DNA of 64,000 nucleotides from Rhynchopus sp. YZ270_cl-10 (taxonomy: Eukaryota; Euglenozoa; Diplonemea; Diplonemida; Diplonemidae), in contig OZ037932.1 in NCBI GenBank assembly GCA_964035575.1, positions 62,001-126,000 on the forward strand. The letters are read 5' to 3'. Position 1 is the stretch's first letter. The number at the start of each line of letters is the position of its first letter. A model generated the notes under the pieces. It was not told the origin of the DNA. It saw only the letters and a program-made list of their open reading frames with translations, and searched no databases. The translations under genes were made by a program, and so were the position numbers. Shown in pieces: positions 29,588 through 39,331 of this stretch.

Positions 29588-30685
29588 TCAAGACAGGTCT
29601 GAGATGTCGACAATCTCAACATATTCATCCCTTCCGTACATCACCACACCACCACAGCTGCTCAGTGCAAGGCCGTTGGACTTGTTATTCTCAACTTCAC
29701 GGCGCAGTAGCTGCTCTCCTGTTGAGATGGACCACACGCACAATAGACGAGCCGAGTAGGCAGCAACAACGTCGTCGGACACAGCAACATCAGTCCAGTC
29801 GCTGTCTGAGACGTCGTCAAATACAGAGTCACCTGTTGCAATATCCCAGACACACACACGGCTTTCGGTGCTTGCTGCAATGAAACGCTGGTTTGGTGTC
29901 AGTGCCGAATAAACAATAACATTGTTAGAAGGGCGTGGAAGAACAAGCACCTCCACCCCTGTCGTGTAGTCACGCACGGTGATTGCTCTGTGGCTGCTGG
30001 TGGCCAACATCGCCACCCTGTCGCCTGTTACATGCATGACGTACAAGCAATCCGTAATGTGGTCCCATTCATGTACAAGAACACGTGTTGCAATGTCCCA
30101 CACCTGCAAACCCTTGTTGCTGCACGACAACAGCTTTGTTCCACAGGGTGACCATCCCGTTGCGTTTCTCACAACTTCATCTCCAAAAAAGGAGTGCTCC
30201 AATGCACCTGTCTTCACGTGACGAACTTCAACACACTGCGTGTCCTTGTTGACGCATGAGATCCACTCACTGCAGGGTGAGAATGCTGGGGTGCAAGAAT
30301 AGTCGCAACTGACGCTGCACAGACGCTCATGTGTCCCCATGTCGAAGATGGACATATCTTGATCACACCATACCACTGCAAGGTACCCATCACACGAGGA
30401 GAGTGTAAGCGAGAACGCGTCATCATGACGACATGGCATCACCCCAGGAGTGATGCTGGCACCAGCATAGTACAGCTCAACGTCACACCCCTCATCCATC
30501 TCAGTGTCGCAGATGCGCAAGTCGTCGTTGCCGATGTCGCCACCGCCTCTCATCCTCAGACCAACATGCCGAGCACGCGGCACGCCAAGCTCCGCAAGAA
30601 GCTTCCCCTTCACCTGTACAAGGGTAGCGCTCCCGTCCACTTCTATCACACAGCTTGCAGACTCGAAATGTCCTGTGATGTCCAT
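29588..30685 (-). CDS. Ubiquitin-like / WD40 beta-propeller protein
   Basis: 365 residues starting MDITGHFESAS. Residues 10-75 resemble a ubiquitin-like beta-grasp: VIEVDGSATLVQVKGKLLAE, then LRMRGGGDIGNDDL and a final VELYYAG strand. Residues about 90-365 are WD40 repeats. Clear units end in LQVWDIAT, VCVWDIATG and LCVWSISTG, preceded by SPCG-x-LL, TPNQRFIAAS and similar strands. About six to seven blades fit the length. Such proteins act as interaction platforms, often in ubiquitin or RNA complexes. The pairing here cannot be assigned to a known family. No signal peptide. Cys content is high for a WD40 protein. Spacing to the neighbours is about 370 bp each side. Confidence 0.85.
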   Translation of the reverse strand: MDITGHFESASCVIEVDGSATLVQVKGKLLAELGVPRARHVGLRMRGGGDIGNDDLRICDTEMDEGCDVELYYAGASITPGVMPCRHDDAFSLTLSSCDGYLAVVWCDQDMSIFDMGTHERLCSVSCDYSCTPAFSPCSEWISCVNKDTQCVEVRHVKTGALEHSFFGDEVVRNATGWSPCGTKLLSCSNKGLQVWDIATRVLVHEWDHITDCLYVMHVTGDRVAMLATSSHRAITVRDYTTGVEVLVLPRPSNNVIVYSALTPNQRFIAASTESRVCVWDIATGDSVFDDVSDSDWTDVAVSDDVVAAYSARLLCVWSISTGEQLLRREVENNKSNGLALSSCGGVVMYGRDEYVEIVDISDLS

Positions 30686-31072
30686 GTTGAGGGCGGGTAA
30701 CTCTGTTCTGTGGGGACAGGTGTAGGTGTGTGTGAAGGGCAGATCGAAGGGGTGGATAGTGCTCTCTTTTATGATTTTTTGTGAAATCGATCTATATACT
30801 TTTCTTTGGCTAATAGGCAGCGAGGAAAGGACGAGAATTTCCAGAACAAATTTAAAAACAAAAACAACGTTTTAAAAGGGACACAGTCTGTATGGAGCCC
30901 CCCCTCCGCACATCAAAACACATCTTGTACATTGCAGTATTTTATATACGAAACACTGCCTCTAAGCACCCACCCTTCACCTCACTTGGACCAAAGAAGG
31001 TTACCCAAAAAAAATTCACTCTAAACACAAAATCCTTTACTCAAAAATGGTACTGTCGGACGCAAACCTTCG
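30686..31072. other. Intergenic, nothing recognised
   Basis: AT-rich spacer; no gene or repeat family seen. Confidence 0.5.
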
Positions 31073-31744
31073 TCAGTCCTTCAGATGAGGCACAGCGATT
31101 TCCATGCTGCAGTTAGGGCACACTGCGACAGAGCCGCTGGCTGCGGTAAGGACGTGCCGGCACCAGCCGCACTGGACGACGCGGATGGCCTCCTTCCTGG
31201 GCGTGCCTGAGGGGAGGAAGGACAGCAGATGCGCGTCTGTGTCGTGCACCCTACGGTCCTCTTCCTGCTGCACCTGCTCCTCCCTCTCCACCTCCTGCGT
31301 CTCTCTCTCCATCGGTGCAGTACGGAAGCCTTCATGATGCCGCGACGGGCTAGGGAAGTACCCCGACTGCATGCGTGGTGAGTCTCGCCGCACCGGGGAC
31401 CCGCAGTTTTTGTTTATGCAATCTGGCTGGCCGTGCAGGTTGAGCTGTCCGCATACATCACAGGGCCAGGGCTGCTGTTGGTTTGCTGGTGTGTGCGCGG
31501 TCTGTACAGATAACTCATCGATTCTGCGTTCAAGGACGGCGCTGTGCCGTTCACGCTCTTCAAGAACCTTGGTAGCGCTGGCAAGCAGTTTGCGCAGACC
31601 ATCGCACGTCTTGCATGCACGCCCCCCTTGCCCTGAAGTGATCTCAGAGGTCGCAACCTTCGCCTCGCGTGTTGCCTTCAGTGAGTTGCGCAGTGCCTGG
31701 CATTCAAGTTCGAGTTGCCTGATGCGTGCGTCCTTTACATCCAT
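31073..31744 (-). CDS. Coiled-coil protein with two zinc-finger-like motifs
   Basis: 223 residues starting MDVKDARIRQLELECQ. Residues 1-80 form a coiled coil with a CKTC pair inside (about 44-47). Residues about 95-115 carry C-x2-C-x11-C-x4-C (CDVCG...CINKNC), close to a RanBP2-type finger, which binds RNA or ubiquitin in other proteins. Residues 140-170 are highly charged (EREEQVQQEEDRR). The C-terminus has C-x2-C-x13-C-x2-C (CGWCRHVL...CPNCSMEIAVP), which resembles an LSD1-type finger. The start is the ATG nearest the minus-strand pyrimidine tract (CTCTACCCTCCACCCCC). Function unknown; nucleic-acid or ubiquitin binding is inferred from the fingers. Confidence 0.8.
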   Translation of the reverse strand: MDVKDARIRQLELECQALRNSLKATREAKVATSEITSGQGGRACKTCDGLRKLLASATKVLEERERHSAVLERRIDELSVQTAHTPANQQQPWPCDVCGQLNLHGQPDCINKNCGSPVRRDSPRMQSGYFPSPSRHHEGFRTAPMERETQEVEREEQVQQEEDRRVHDTDAHLLSFLPSGTPRKEAIRVVQCGWCRHVLTAASGSVAVCPNCSMEIAVPHLKD

Positions 31745-32057
31745 ATGGGGAGACAGAGACGGGAGACGAAGAGGGGGTGGAGGGTAGAGGGTAGAGGGGT
31801 AGGGGTGTGTGCAGACAAAAAGATGCCACACACAAAAGGCAGGGCGGCCTGCTTGGGGGATGAAGTTTTGTACAAAAAAAAAGGGGGGCGGCAAAATTGT
31901 CAAATAATCAAAATTGAGATTCTTTTATTGTTCATTTTCCAAACAGCTCCCATTTTTTTTTTGTAAAAATTAGAAGAGGTCTGTCTTTGAAAAACGGGGG
32001 TTATTTTACGATTCTGAGAGCGTAACATGACAATGCCTTGACATCTCATTCTTGTAT
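31745..32057. other. Intergenic, nothing recognised
   Basis: Short spacer with A/T runs and a minus-strand pyrimidine tract used by the downstream gene. Confidence 0.5.
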
Positions 32058-34190
32058 TCACACCCCCTCCACTTCCTCCCGCTCCACCCCTGCCTCCACT
32101 TCGTCATCTGCCGCGCTGGGCAGCACCACGGACACCCTCTTCACCGACTGCGACCTCTCACGCGACAGCGCTGAGCGCGGGAACGCCCCACCGCCACCTA
32201 CCCCCTCCCCTTCGCCCACACCACCTGCATCGCTTATATCAGGAAACACCCCACTCCCAGGCGGCGCAGGGCTGTAGTCTGGGAGCACCCCTTCCGACGC
32301 AGAGAGGGGACGCTGCGTGGAGCTCCTTCTGCGTGGCTGTTTGGTGCTGGAACGGCGTTGGCTTGGTTGCGATTGACTGTAGACCCCAGGGTTGCTTGGG
32401 AGTGCTGCGTCCCCTTGGAGGGTCGGTCTGCGGAGGAAATGGGCGAGGTGTGTGGCGCTCCCTGCTTTGCCACGTACTGCGGGGTATGGGACACATACTT
32501 CGTCACCTCGTTGGATTCGCCCTTTAGCAGCGCAGCGTACCCGAAGGTGGTCTTCCTCTACTCCTACTACGGTGCCGGCTACCCCAGCGAGGTCTGCGTA
32601 GCGTCCGCGGAAGGGCATCATTGCGAGTTCGTAGCAGTATTCGATGTACGTTGCGTCGTCGGCGATGAAGGTCACGTCGCCGAGTTTCCAATCCGCGGCG
32701 GACGTTTTGCCCCCCTGTGGTTGTGGGCTAGGGGGGCAGGAGGCGTCGTCCTCTTCGTCGTATTCAGCATAGTCGTCGTGGATGCGGTGGGCACCGCGAT
32801 TGCGCATGTCAAGAAGTTCGCGGTATAGGATGGCCTCCTTGCGTGCGCTTTCGACCTTCTTGTTGAGGCGGGTGACCAAGAGTCGTGCGGTGCTTCCACG
32901 GATGCCGAGCTGGCGTTGGTACTCTCGGTTCAGCTCGACTGCCGCCTTCCAAGCTTGTTCAAGCCATTTAACGTATTCTGCAACATCGACCAAGTCGCTC
33001 CCAGTCTTGATTGTGCGGTGGCCGTCCTGGGCGTACATCACAATGCCACCTCCGCCACGTCGTGCGCCTGCTTCTACGTGCATCATGAGTTGTGGTTGTT
33101 TTGCGGTCAAAGAGTTGAAAGCGTTGTACTGCATGCCAAGGTACGGCGGCTGCTCCTGCATTGTGTGCAGAAACCGTGCATCAAGCGGATGGGAGTGCAG
33201 GTTCGCGCATGGGTACAACTGCAGGACCATCCCCATCAGCTGTGTGGTGCGGTGCGCCATGGTCTCATCCTCATCAATGAACGACCCGACCCCCCCGCTT
33301 TTGTTGACAAGCTGCAGGACCCCACCCTTCCCGGCAGACTCCTTCACCAGAATCGGCATCACCAAGGAGGAGAAGATCCGATACGCATTGGCCTGCCCTT
33401 GGCTGTCCCCCTTCGGGTCCGTCCCTTTGCGATACTGAAAATTGCACCCTGTATCGGACGGCATCCCGATCTTGGTTTGATAGCACATCCCTACCAGGGT
33501 GTCGTTTAGCTCACTCCGCAGCTCTCCAGGGCGGGTACTTCCGTAGCCGTGCATTACTACTGCGACTAGAGAGCCTTCTGGGGTAGGTGCGTACACAGCA
33601 CCACGCTCAGCCCCGGTGTGGTGGCAAAGTGCTTGGAGCATATGATGAAAGGAGGACAGCACGCTCTGCACAACACTCTGAGGAAACGGTGTTGGCTCTG
33701 TGGTCTGAGGAGGCGGCTCTGCCGCAGGTGGCTTTACAGAGTAGCGGCGGACGATGGTAGGCGGTGGGGCATTGCTTTCTCGTTTGCTGGTGAGACGGCC
33801 GATCTCGGCCCCGACATCCATAAAGTCTGATGCAAGGTCGTGCAGGTCGCGCCCCCACTCTGCCGCTTTGCGTTTCCCTAGATCGGCTGGTTTGACGTCA
33901 ATCAGCTCGTCGCCTACCTGCGATAGTAGCTTGCAGTGTTTTTCGAGGCGTGCCAAGATGCGTCTCATGAGCAACACCTCGGGGGCTTCTTTGTTTCGAA
34001 ACGACTGTCCTGTGCCGCCAGCAAACAGCGACGCCTTCCGCGCGTAGTCGTCATGAAACTTCGGTCTACGCGCAGCCTGCTTTGCAGGCGGGTCTATATT
34101 GTTCTCAAGCCCGGTAGGAATTGCAAAGGTGTCCCCCTCAGGTGTGCCTGGTTGGGAGGCAGCTTCAGAGGGGTGCCCTTCAGAAGACAT
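32058..34190 (-). CDS. GAF-domain protein with SH3-like C-terminal region
   Basis: 710 residues starting MSSEGHPSEAASQ. Residues 75-135 form a helical region (RRILARLEKHCKLLSQVGDELIDV). Residues about 170-330 match a GAF domain: TGAERGAVYAPTPEGSLVAVVMHG, a variable middle, IFSSLVMPILVKESAGKGGVLQLVNKSGG and FIDEDETMAHRTTQLMG. Residues 420-490 form a second helical segment. Residues about 515-580 (DWKLGDVTFIADDATYIEY to EVCVPYPA) look like a small SH3-type barrel. The C-terminus is Ser/Pro/Gly-rich and disordered. GAF domains bind cyclic nucleotides or other small molecules, or act as dimer modules. Similar long GAF proteins occur in flagellated protists. The ligand cannot be judged from sequence. 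Confidence 0.82.
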   Translation of the reverse strand: MSSEGHPSEAASQPGTPEGDTFAIPTGLENNIDPPAKQAARRPKFHDDYARKASLFAGGTGQSFRNKEAPEVLLMRRILARLEKHCKLLSQVGDELIDVKPADLGKRKAAEWGRDLHDLASDFMDVGAEIGRLTSKRESNAPPPTIVRRYSVKPPAAEPPPQTTEPTPFPQSVVQSVLSSFHHMLQALCHHTGAERGAVYAPTPEGSLVAVVMHGYGSTRPGELRSELNDTLVGMCYQTKIGMPSDTGCNFQYRKGTDPKGDSQGQANAYRIFSSLVMPILVKESAGKGGVLQLVNKSGGVGSFIDEDETMAHRTTQLMGMVLQLYPCANLHSHPLDARFLHTMQEQPPYLGMQYNAFNSLTAKQPQLMMHVEAGARRGGGGIVMYAQDGHRTIKTGSDLVDVAEYVKWLEQAWKAAVELNREYQRQLGIRGSTARLLVTRLNKKVESARKEAILYRELLDMRNRGAHRIHDDYAEYDEEDDASCPPSPQPQGGKTSAADWKLGDVTFIADDATYIEYCYELAMMPFRGRYADLAGVAGTVVGVEEDHLRVRCAAKGRIQRGDEVCVPYPAVRGKAGSATHLAHFLRRPTLQGDAALPSNPGVYSQSQPSQRRSSTKQPRRRSSTQRPLSASEGVLPDYSPAPPGSGVFPDISDAGGVGEGEGVGGGGAFPRSALSRERSQSVKRVSVVLPSAADDEVEAGVEREEVEGV

Positions 34191-35396
34191 ATTCAGAGTG
34201 GAATAGAGAAGTTGACAAACCGCGAAGAGAAGTGGAACAACGCTACAGCGTGGAAATAAAGAAAAATCGTGGAAAAAATCCTGTTTTTTTTTGCGGAATG
34301 CGAAGTGTGTTGTGTAAGATAAACTGTGAAGAGAGTTTGAGAGGGTGTGTGGGGAGGAGGAGGAGATAAAAACTTAAAAAGTGTCAGACATGATGTTTTC
34401 TGTTTGTGTTTTATAAAATATGTAGCAGAAAAAGTGAAATACACTTCACGACAAGTGGCATAACTTCTCATTGCTTTCTGAAACAATAAGGTTCGTTTCG
34501 AAAACATGGGAAGGTAAAACCAAGGTATTGGAAGTACAATAACAAAAAGAAATAATGAAGACTCAAACATACTTGAGACTTAAATATAAACTCCTGAAGC
34601 AAGAAGCCCACTACCACTCGACGCTAATGCAGAGTGTGTGGCAGATGGCTTACGTTCCTTCAGAACATGATAAAATAGAGCAAAAAAACGACACATGGCT
34701 CCACTGGCAACAGCCTTGCGTCATGGCGTTTAGAAAAGGGTATAAGGGTATTGGGACACGACGGCCTTACAGTGGTACACTGCTTACATCTACGCGTTGA
34801 AGCGATTATTGCCAGCCACGTGGTGGGAGTGGGAGTGGGTGGGTGGAAGTGACACACAGGGTGTATAGCTGCAGTAGGGTGCGGCTATGCACAGGAGAGA
34901 ACGGACCACGATTGCCCACGACGGGATAGTGCAGTACGTCCACAGAGGTCAACAGTAAAACAACACAGGACATTGCTACCCACCAGACAAGGCAAGTGGA
35001 GTAACTGACAAGCATTGTACCCTCTGGACACACGTCCCGTCGAGATTATGAAGTCCGTTAGAAAATCTCAGATCAGTTTGCGATAGTTCAACGAAAAAGA
35101 GATCATATAGTGTGTTGAGCGTTTTGCCCTTATCACATCAATTGTTTAGCACAAAGCTGTGCTAAACATTAATACTGACAAGTATGTGCGTGAAAAAAAG
35201 GGGGGGGAATGATGAAGAGTCAAGATAACTTTGGTGTCAAGGTCTGACTGACGCAAGACACCAAATAGATTCCTTCAAAAATAAAAGGGAGGAGGGGAAA
35301 AGAGAGATCGAACGTACAACGTAAGGCAAAGGTGCTCTCGGGCACTGCTGCCACCTGCTCCTCTGCTTACGTGCCGTGTTCGCCTCGTTAATGTTT
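34191..35396. other. Intergenic, 1.2 kb
   Basis: No gene supported; AT-rich with A runs. I recognise no repeat family. Confidence 0.5.
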
Positions 35397-36992
35397 TCAG
35401 CACGCCTTCTCGGTGCAGCTAACCTTGGTGTCGTCACAGGTGCAGGTGTTGCAGTCGACTTCCTTGGTTCCCAAGTGGGGCACCATCTCACCGTCAATCA
35501 CGCAAGGAGCACAGTAACGCTGGGTGCAGATCAGGTTGCCGTTTTGGCACCCACATGTGTTGCATCCGTCAAAGTGGCTGGCACCGTCCTCAATCACCAC
35601 TCCTCCGACGGTGCAGGTCTTCGGGGCACATGCCTTCTCGGTGCAGCTAACCTTGGTGTCGTCACAGGTGCAGGTGTTGCAGTCGACTTCCTTGGTTCCC
35701 AAGTGGGGCACCATCTCGCCGTCAATCACACAGGGTGCGCAGTAACGCGCTGTGCAGATCAGGTTGCCGTTTTGGCATCCACATGTGTTGCATCCGTCGA
35801 AGTGGCTGGCACCGTCCTCAATCACCACTCCTCCGACGGTGCAGGTCTTCGGGGCACATGCCTTCTCGGTGCAGCTAACCTTGGTGTCGTCACAAGTGCA
35901 GGTGTTGCAGTCGACTTCCTTGGTTCCCAAGTGGGGCACCATCTCGCCGTCAATCACACAAGGAGCACAGTAACGCGCTGTGCAGATCAGGTTGCCGTTT
36001 TGGCATGCGCAGGTGTTGCATCCGTCGAAGTGGCTGGCACCGTTCTCAATCTCCATTCCTCCGACGGTGCAGGTGGTTGGGGCACATGCCTTCTCGGTGC
36101 AGCTAACCTTGGTGTCGTCACAAGTGCAGGTGTTGCAGTCGACTTCCTTGGTTCCCAAGTGGGGAACAGTCTCGCCGTCAATCACGCAAGGAGCGCAGTA
36201 ACGCGCGGTGCAGATCAGGTTGCCGTTTTGGCATCCACATGTGTTGCATCCGTCGAAGTGGCTGGCACCGTCCTCAATCACCACTCCTCCGACGGTGCAG
36301 GTCTTCGGGGCACATGCCTTCTCGGTGCAGCTAACCTTGGTGTCGTCACAAGTGCAGGTGTTGCAGTCGACTTCCTTGGTTCCCAAGTGGGGCACCATCT
36401 CGCCGTCAATCACACAAGGAGCACAGTAACGCGCTGTGCAGATCAGGTTGCCGTTTTGGCATGCGCAGGTGTTGCATCCGTCGAAGTGGCTGGCACCGTT
36501 CTCAATCTCCATTCCTCCGACGGTGCAGGTGGTTGGGGCACATGCCTTCTCGGTGCAGCTAACCTTGGTGTCGTCACAAGTGCAGGTGTTGCAGTCGACT
36601 TCCTTGGTTCCCAAGTGGGGAACAGTCTCGCCGTCAATCACGCAAGGAGCGCAGTAACGCGCGGTGCAGATCAGGTTGCCGTTTTGGCATCCACATGTGT
36701 TGCATCCGTCAAAGTGGCTGGCACCGTCCTCAATCACCACTCCTCCGACGGTGCAGGTCTTCGGGGCACATGCCTTCTCGGTGCAGCTAACCTTGGTGTC
36801 GTCACAAGTGCAGGTGTTGCAGTCGACTTCCTTGGTTCCCAAGTGGGGCACGAGCTCACCGTCAATCACGCAAGGAGCACAGTAACGCGCGGTGCAGATC
36901 ACATTCCCGTTTTGGCATGCGCAGGTGTTGCATCCGTCGAAGTGGCTGGCACCGTTCTCAACCTCCATTCCTCCGATGATGCACGTGGTCGG
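35397..36992. repeat. 228-bp coding tandem repeat, seven units
   Basis: Units are nearly identical in DNA. Units 2-3 and 4-5 (counted from the protein N-terminus) form two almost identical 456-bp blocks, showing recent block duplication or gene conversion. Confidence 0.95.
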
Positions 36993-37247
36993 TGGTGCGA
37001 GGCACACTCCAGTCGCGTGGTTGGGGATGCAGAAGCTGTACCCAAAGAAGCCAAGGTACACACACTCGGAAAACTTGTTGCAGCACCTGTTTCCTCCGCA
37101 GAAGCTGTACGTTTGCAGCGGGTTTGCGCACGTGGGTGCAGACTCCACGTGGCAGACGGCATCTGGGTGTGCTGCTTTGCACTCCGAGTCAGATGTGCAT
37201 GCACTCTGTGCAACCGCAACACACAGAGCAAGAACAAACGTGCGCAT
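35397..37247 (-). CDS. Secreted pacifastin-like / VWC-like repeat protein (14 modules)
   Basis: 616 residues. MRTFVLALCVAVAQSA is a signal peptide. Residues 17-85 are a unique Cys-rich domain (about 10 Cys). Then come seven 76-residue units (228 bp), each with two Cys modules: C-VGG-(x)-FDGCNTCxCQNGNLICTxRYC and C-VIDGE-(x)-VDCNTCTCDDTKVSCTEKAC. Both fit the pacifastin spacing C-x(n)-C-N-x-C-x-C-x(n)-C-T-x3-C, found in arthropod serine-protease inhibitors; von Willebrand C domains share a similar core. Units alternate two types (GMEIENG with GETVPH, GVVIEDG with GEMVPH), giving a 456-bp higher-order repeat. The protein ends right after the last Cys module with no anchor, so it is secreted. 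Inhibition is inferred from the family, not shown. Confidence 0.88.
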   Translation of the reverse strand: MRTFVLALCVAVAQSACTSDSECKAAHPDAVCHVESAPTCANPLQTYSFCGGNRCCNKFSECVYLGFFGYSFCIPNHATGVCLAPPTTCIIGGMEVENGASHFDGCNTCACQNGNVICTARYCAPCVIDGELVPHLGTKEVDCNTCTCDDTKVSCTEKACAPKTCTVGGVVIEDGASHFDGCNTCGCQNGNLICTARYCAPCVIDGETVPHLGTKEVDCNTCTCDDTKVSCTEKACAPTTCTVGGMEIENGASHFDGCNTCACQNGNLICTARYCAPCVIDGEMVPHLGTKEVDCNTCTCDDTKVSCTEKACAPKTCTVGGVVIEDGASHFDGCNTCGCQNGNLICTARYCAPCVIDGETVPHLGTKEVDCNTCTCDDTKVSCTEKACAPTTCTVGGMEIENGASHFDGCNTCACQNGNLICTARYCAPCVIDGEMVPHLGTKEVDCNTCTCDDTKVSCTEKACAPKTCTVGGVVIEDGASHFDGCNTCGCQNGNLICTARYCAPCVIDGEMVPHLGTKEVDCNTCTCDDTKVSCTEKACAPKTCTVGGVVIEDGASHFDGCNTCGCQNGNLICTQRYCAPCVIDGEMVPHLGTKEVDCNTCTCDDTKVSCTEKAC

Positions 37248-37801
37248 TGTGGTGGTGTGGTGTTTTCAATGAAATAAGTCTGGTGTGGTTTTATGAGGGA
37301 AGAAAAAAACACAATTTAGGAGGGAGAAGGGACGGGGGAGCTGTGTTCAATAGTTGCATCAGGAGGTGGGTGCACATGGAATTATATGCACAAAGCCCTA
37401 CCTAAAAATAACAAACGCGGTCTGTGTCTACCCGAACGTTGCGTCTCTGAGAAAAACACACTCACCCGACACCACCACACCACAGGCTCTGAACATTCGC
37501 CCGACCAATACAAACCAACCCTGTGCCGCCTATACAAACATTGCAAGGAAGTGTTCCCACTCCCTACACCCAACACCCAACTCTTGGGAATTCCTAAAGC
37601 ACTCTTCTGCGAGGACGCTACTCTATCACCTCTCCGTTGTATTAGGGTGCTTTAGTGATAGTAAGAAAGGGGGCATTTAGGGGGTTTCTTTTCATTTCAA
37701 TCGAATTGTCAAAAAGAGAACAAAGAAAAAGGTTGAAAAATGCCTTACATCTGTAAAGCAGGCTCTAGTCAACACCACTCTCCCTCCCTCTCCTTCTCCA
37801 C
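37248..37801. other. Intergenic with a dispersed coding-like fragment
   Basis: No intact gene. Contains 37413-37458 (AACGCGGTCTGTGTCTACCC...) and 37525-37630, both repeated near 40061-40345. See the repeat entry. Confidence 0.5.
37413..37630 (+). repeat. Dispersed fragment related to 40061-40345
   Basis: Block 1 (37413-37458) is a direct copy of 40061-40106, ending TCTCTGAGAAAAAC. Block 2 (about 37540-37626) is an inverted copy of 40243-40308. In block 2 the conserved peptide CRLYKHCKEVFPLPT here matches CRVCKRCKEVFPLPT there, so it may derive from a Cys-finger coding sequence, now interrupted. Confidence 0.55.
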
Positions 37802-39331
37802 CTATATAGCCAACAGCGACGCAGCGAAGTTGTCCAACGCTATCTCCCTCTCGACCTCTTCTGTGAAGAGGTGTGCAGGAACGGTGCCTGAGAGGGCTGC
37901 AGACCGGCACTGCGCTTCGTGTGGATGTCCTGCAGCTTTGTATGTAGCGGCTATGAGACGTTGTGTGCGTGCCGTGGGGCGCCCACCCTCATCCTCAAGC
38001 GCACCCACAACACGCAGCGCAGAGGCAAGCGACGCCGTCACACAGTACATCTCCACCAGAGCTTCGTGGACGTACCTCCTACCAGACTTCGTCTGCTTGC
38101 GGTCAAATTGCAGTGCTTCCTCGAAGAGCGCTTCAGCACGCTTATAGTGTGCGTCATGCGCTTTGACCACACACCTTCCATTCGCACGAATGATACTACT
38201 GTAAAAATCCATGCTCAACACCCCGCATCGTGTTGCCACCTTCAGAAGACCCTCTGCGGCGGCAGCATCTCCTGCCGCAGCGCACACTGCGGCCAGCTTT
38301 TCCAGAAACAGAGAATAGGTTCGAAACTGCTTTTTCCGCTCTACAGCGGCCACATCGAAGGCCCCAACGGTCTCCTCCGCAAGCGCTACCTGGGCACGAC
38401 TGGGCGAAAAAATCGCGTCCTCGCTTCCTCCTTTCAGAGAGCACAGAAGAGCGGTCAACTCCTTCGCAGGGAGCGTCCGCTGTGCGGTCTCCAGCACCCT
38501 TGCAAATGCGGAGAACGAGAGTGCGCTTGGGGTGTGTATGTTGCCGGATGTGAAGGCGTCGTTGAGTAGGGAGAGTGCCTGCTGTGGTGAGGGTGATGTG
38601 CGGATCATGGCAAGGGTGGCGTGGGGTTCGAGCGGCGAGAGGGCGAGCATCTCATCCCGACAGTCATCAATGAGGAGAGTGTTGGCCGCAATGCCGAACC
38701 CTGCATAGATGTTCATCACCCGTGTCAAGGTGTGCTGTGTGTGCGCAACGCCGTCTGCCCGCATCCGCTCCACCACCCCACGAAGAAACTGAATATGCGC
38801 CGGAACGTTGCGCAGTACACAACACATCAACACCTCCTCATACGTCCGCTGCGTCACCGCCACCCCTTCAGTGTCCCGCGCCTCATCCAGCACCGCAAGA
38901 CAATACTCTACCTGCCCCAAAGCCGCAAGAGTGCTCACAGTCAACGTTAACGCATGCTGTGGCGACCCGCTTCGTGTATGTTGGCTTGCCCTGCACTCAG
39001 CGAAAAGCGCATTCTTAACCCGGGAGTACTCCGCCCAGAGGTGTCTAGGTGATACGAATTCTGCAAAGGCGAGGGACTCCCTAGGGTTGCGTGGGAGGGG
39101 GGTCTTTGTGCCGTTGGGTTGTGCGGCGGTGAGCAGGGCGGTGGTGGCGGGGGTGGGGATGGTGGTAGTGGCGGCAGCCCTGCGCATGCCGGTGTACCAT
39201 TTCTTCTGTGCGCCGTCACGGCGCACCCATTTGGAGGCAGTGCGTTGCTTCTCCCGCGCCGCTGCAGCACAGCCCTCACGCACCTCGTGTACCGATGCAG
39301 CTAGCTCGCGTCTCGTCGCAGTGCTTAGCAT
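37802..39331 (-). CDS. Pentatricopeptide-repeat (PPR) protein
   Basis: 509 residues starting MLSTATRRELAAS. The frame extends upstream but only by non-ATG codons. The N-terminal 60 residues are rich in Arg, Ala and Thr with few acids, as in a mitochondrial targeting peptide. From about residue 110, helical pairs of about 35 residues follow PPR spacing, for example ALTLTVSTLAALGQVEYCLAV, VTQRTYEEVLMCCVLRNVP, QHTLTRVMNIYAGFGIA, ALSFSAFARVLETAQRTLP and VHEALVEMYCVTASLASAL. PPR proteins bind organellar RNA and act in processing, stability or translation. Euglenozoan mitochondria depend heavily on such proteins. The leader region has an acceptor (CACCCACCACAG, AG at 39370-39369). Confidence 0.78.
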   Translation of the reverse strand: MLSTATRRELAASVHEVREGCAAAAREKQRTASKWVRRDGAQKKWYTGMRRAAATTTIPTPATTALLTAAQPNGTKTPLPRNPRESLAFAEFVSPRHLWAEYSRVKNALFAECRASQHTRSGSPQHALTLTVSTLAALGQVEYCLAVLDEARDTEGVAVTQRTYEEVLMCCVLRNVPAHIQFLRGVVERMRADGVAHTQHTLTRVMNIYAGFGIAANTLLIDDCRDEMLALSPLEPHATLAMIRTSPSPQQALSLLNDAFTSGNIHTPSALSFSAFARVLETAQRTLPAKELTALLCSLKGGSEDAIFSPSRAQVALAEETVGAFDVAAVERKKQFRTYSLFLEKLAAVCAAAGDAAAAEGLLKVATRCGVLSMDFYSSIIRANGRCVVKAHDAHYKRAEALFEEALQFDRKQTKSGRRYVHEALVEMYCVTASLASALRVVGALEDEGGRPTARTQRLIAATYKAAGHPHEAQCRSAALSGTVPAHLFTEEVEREIALDNFAASLLAI

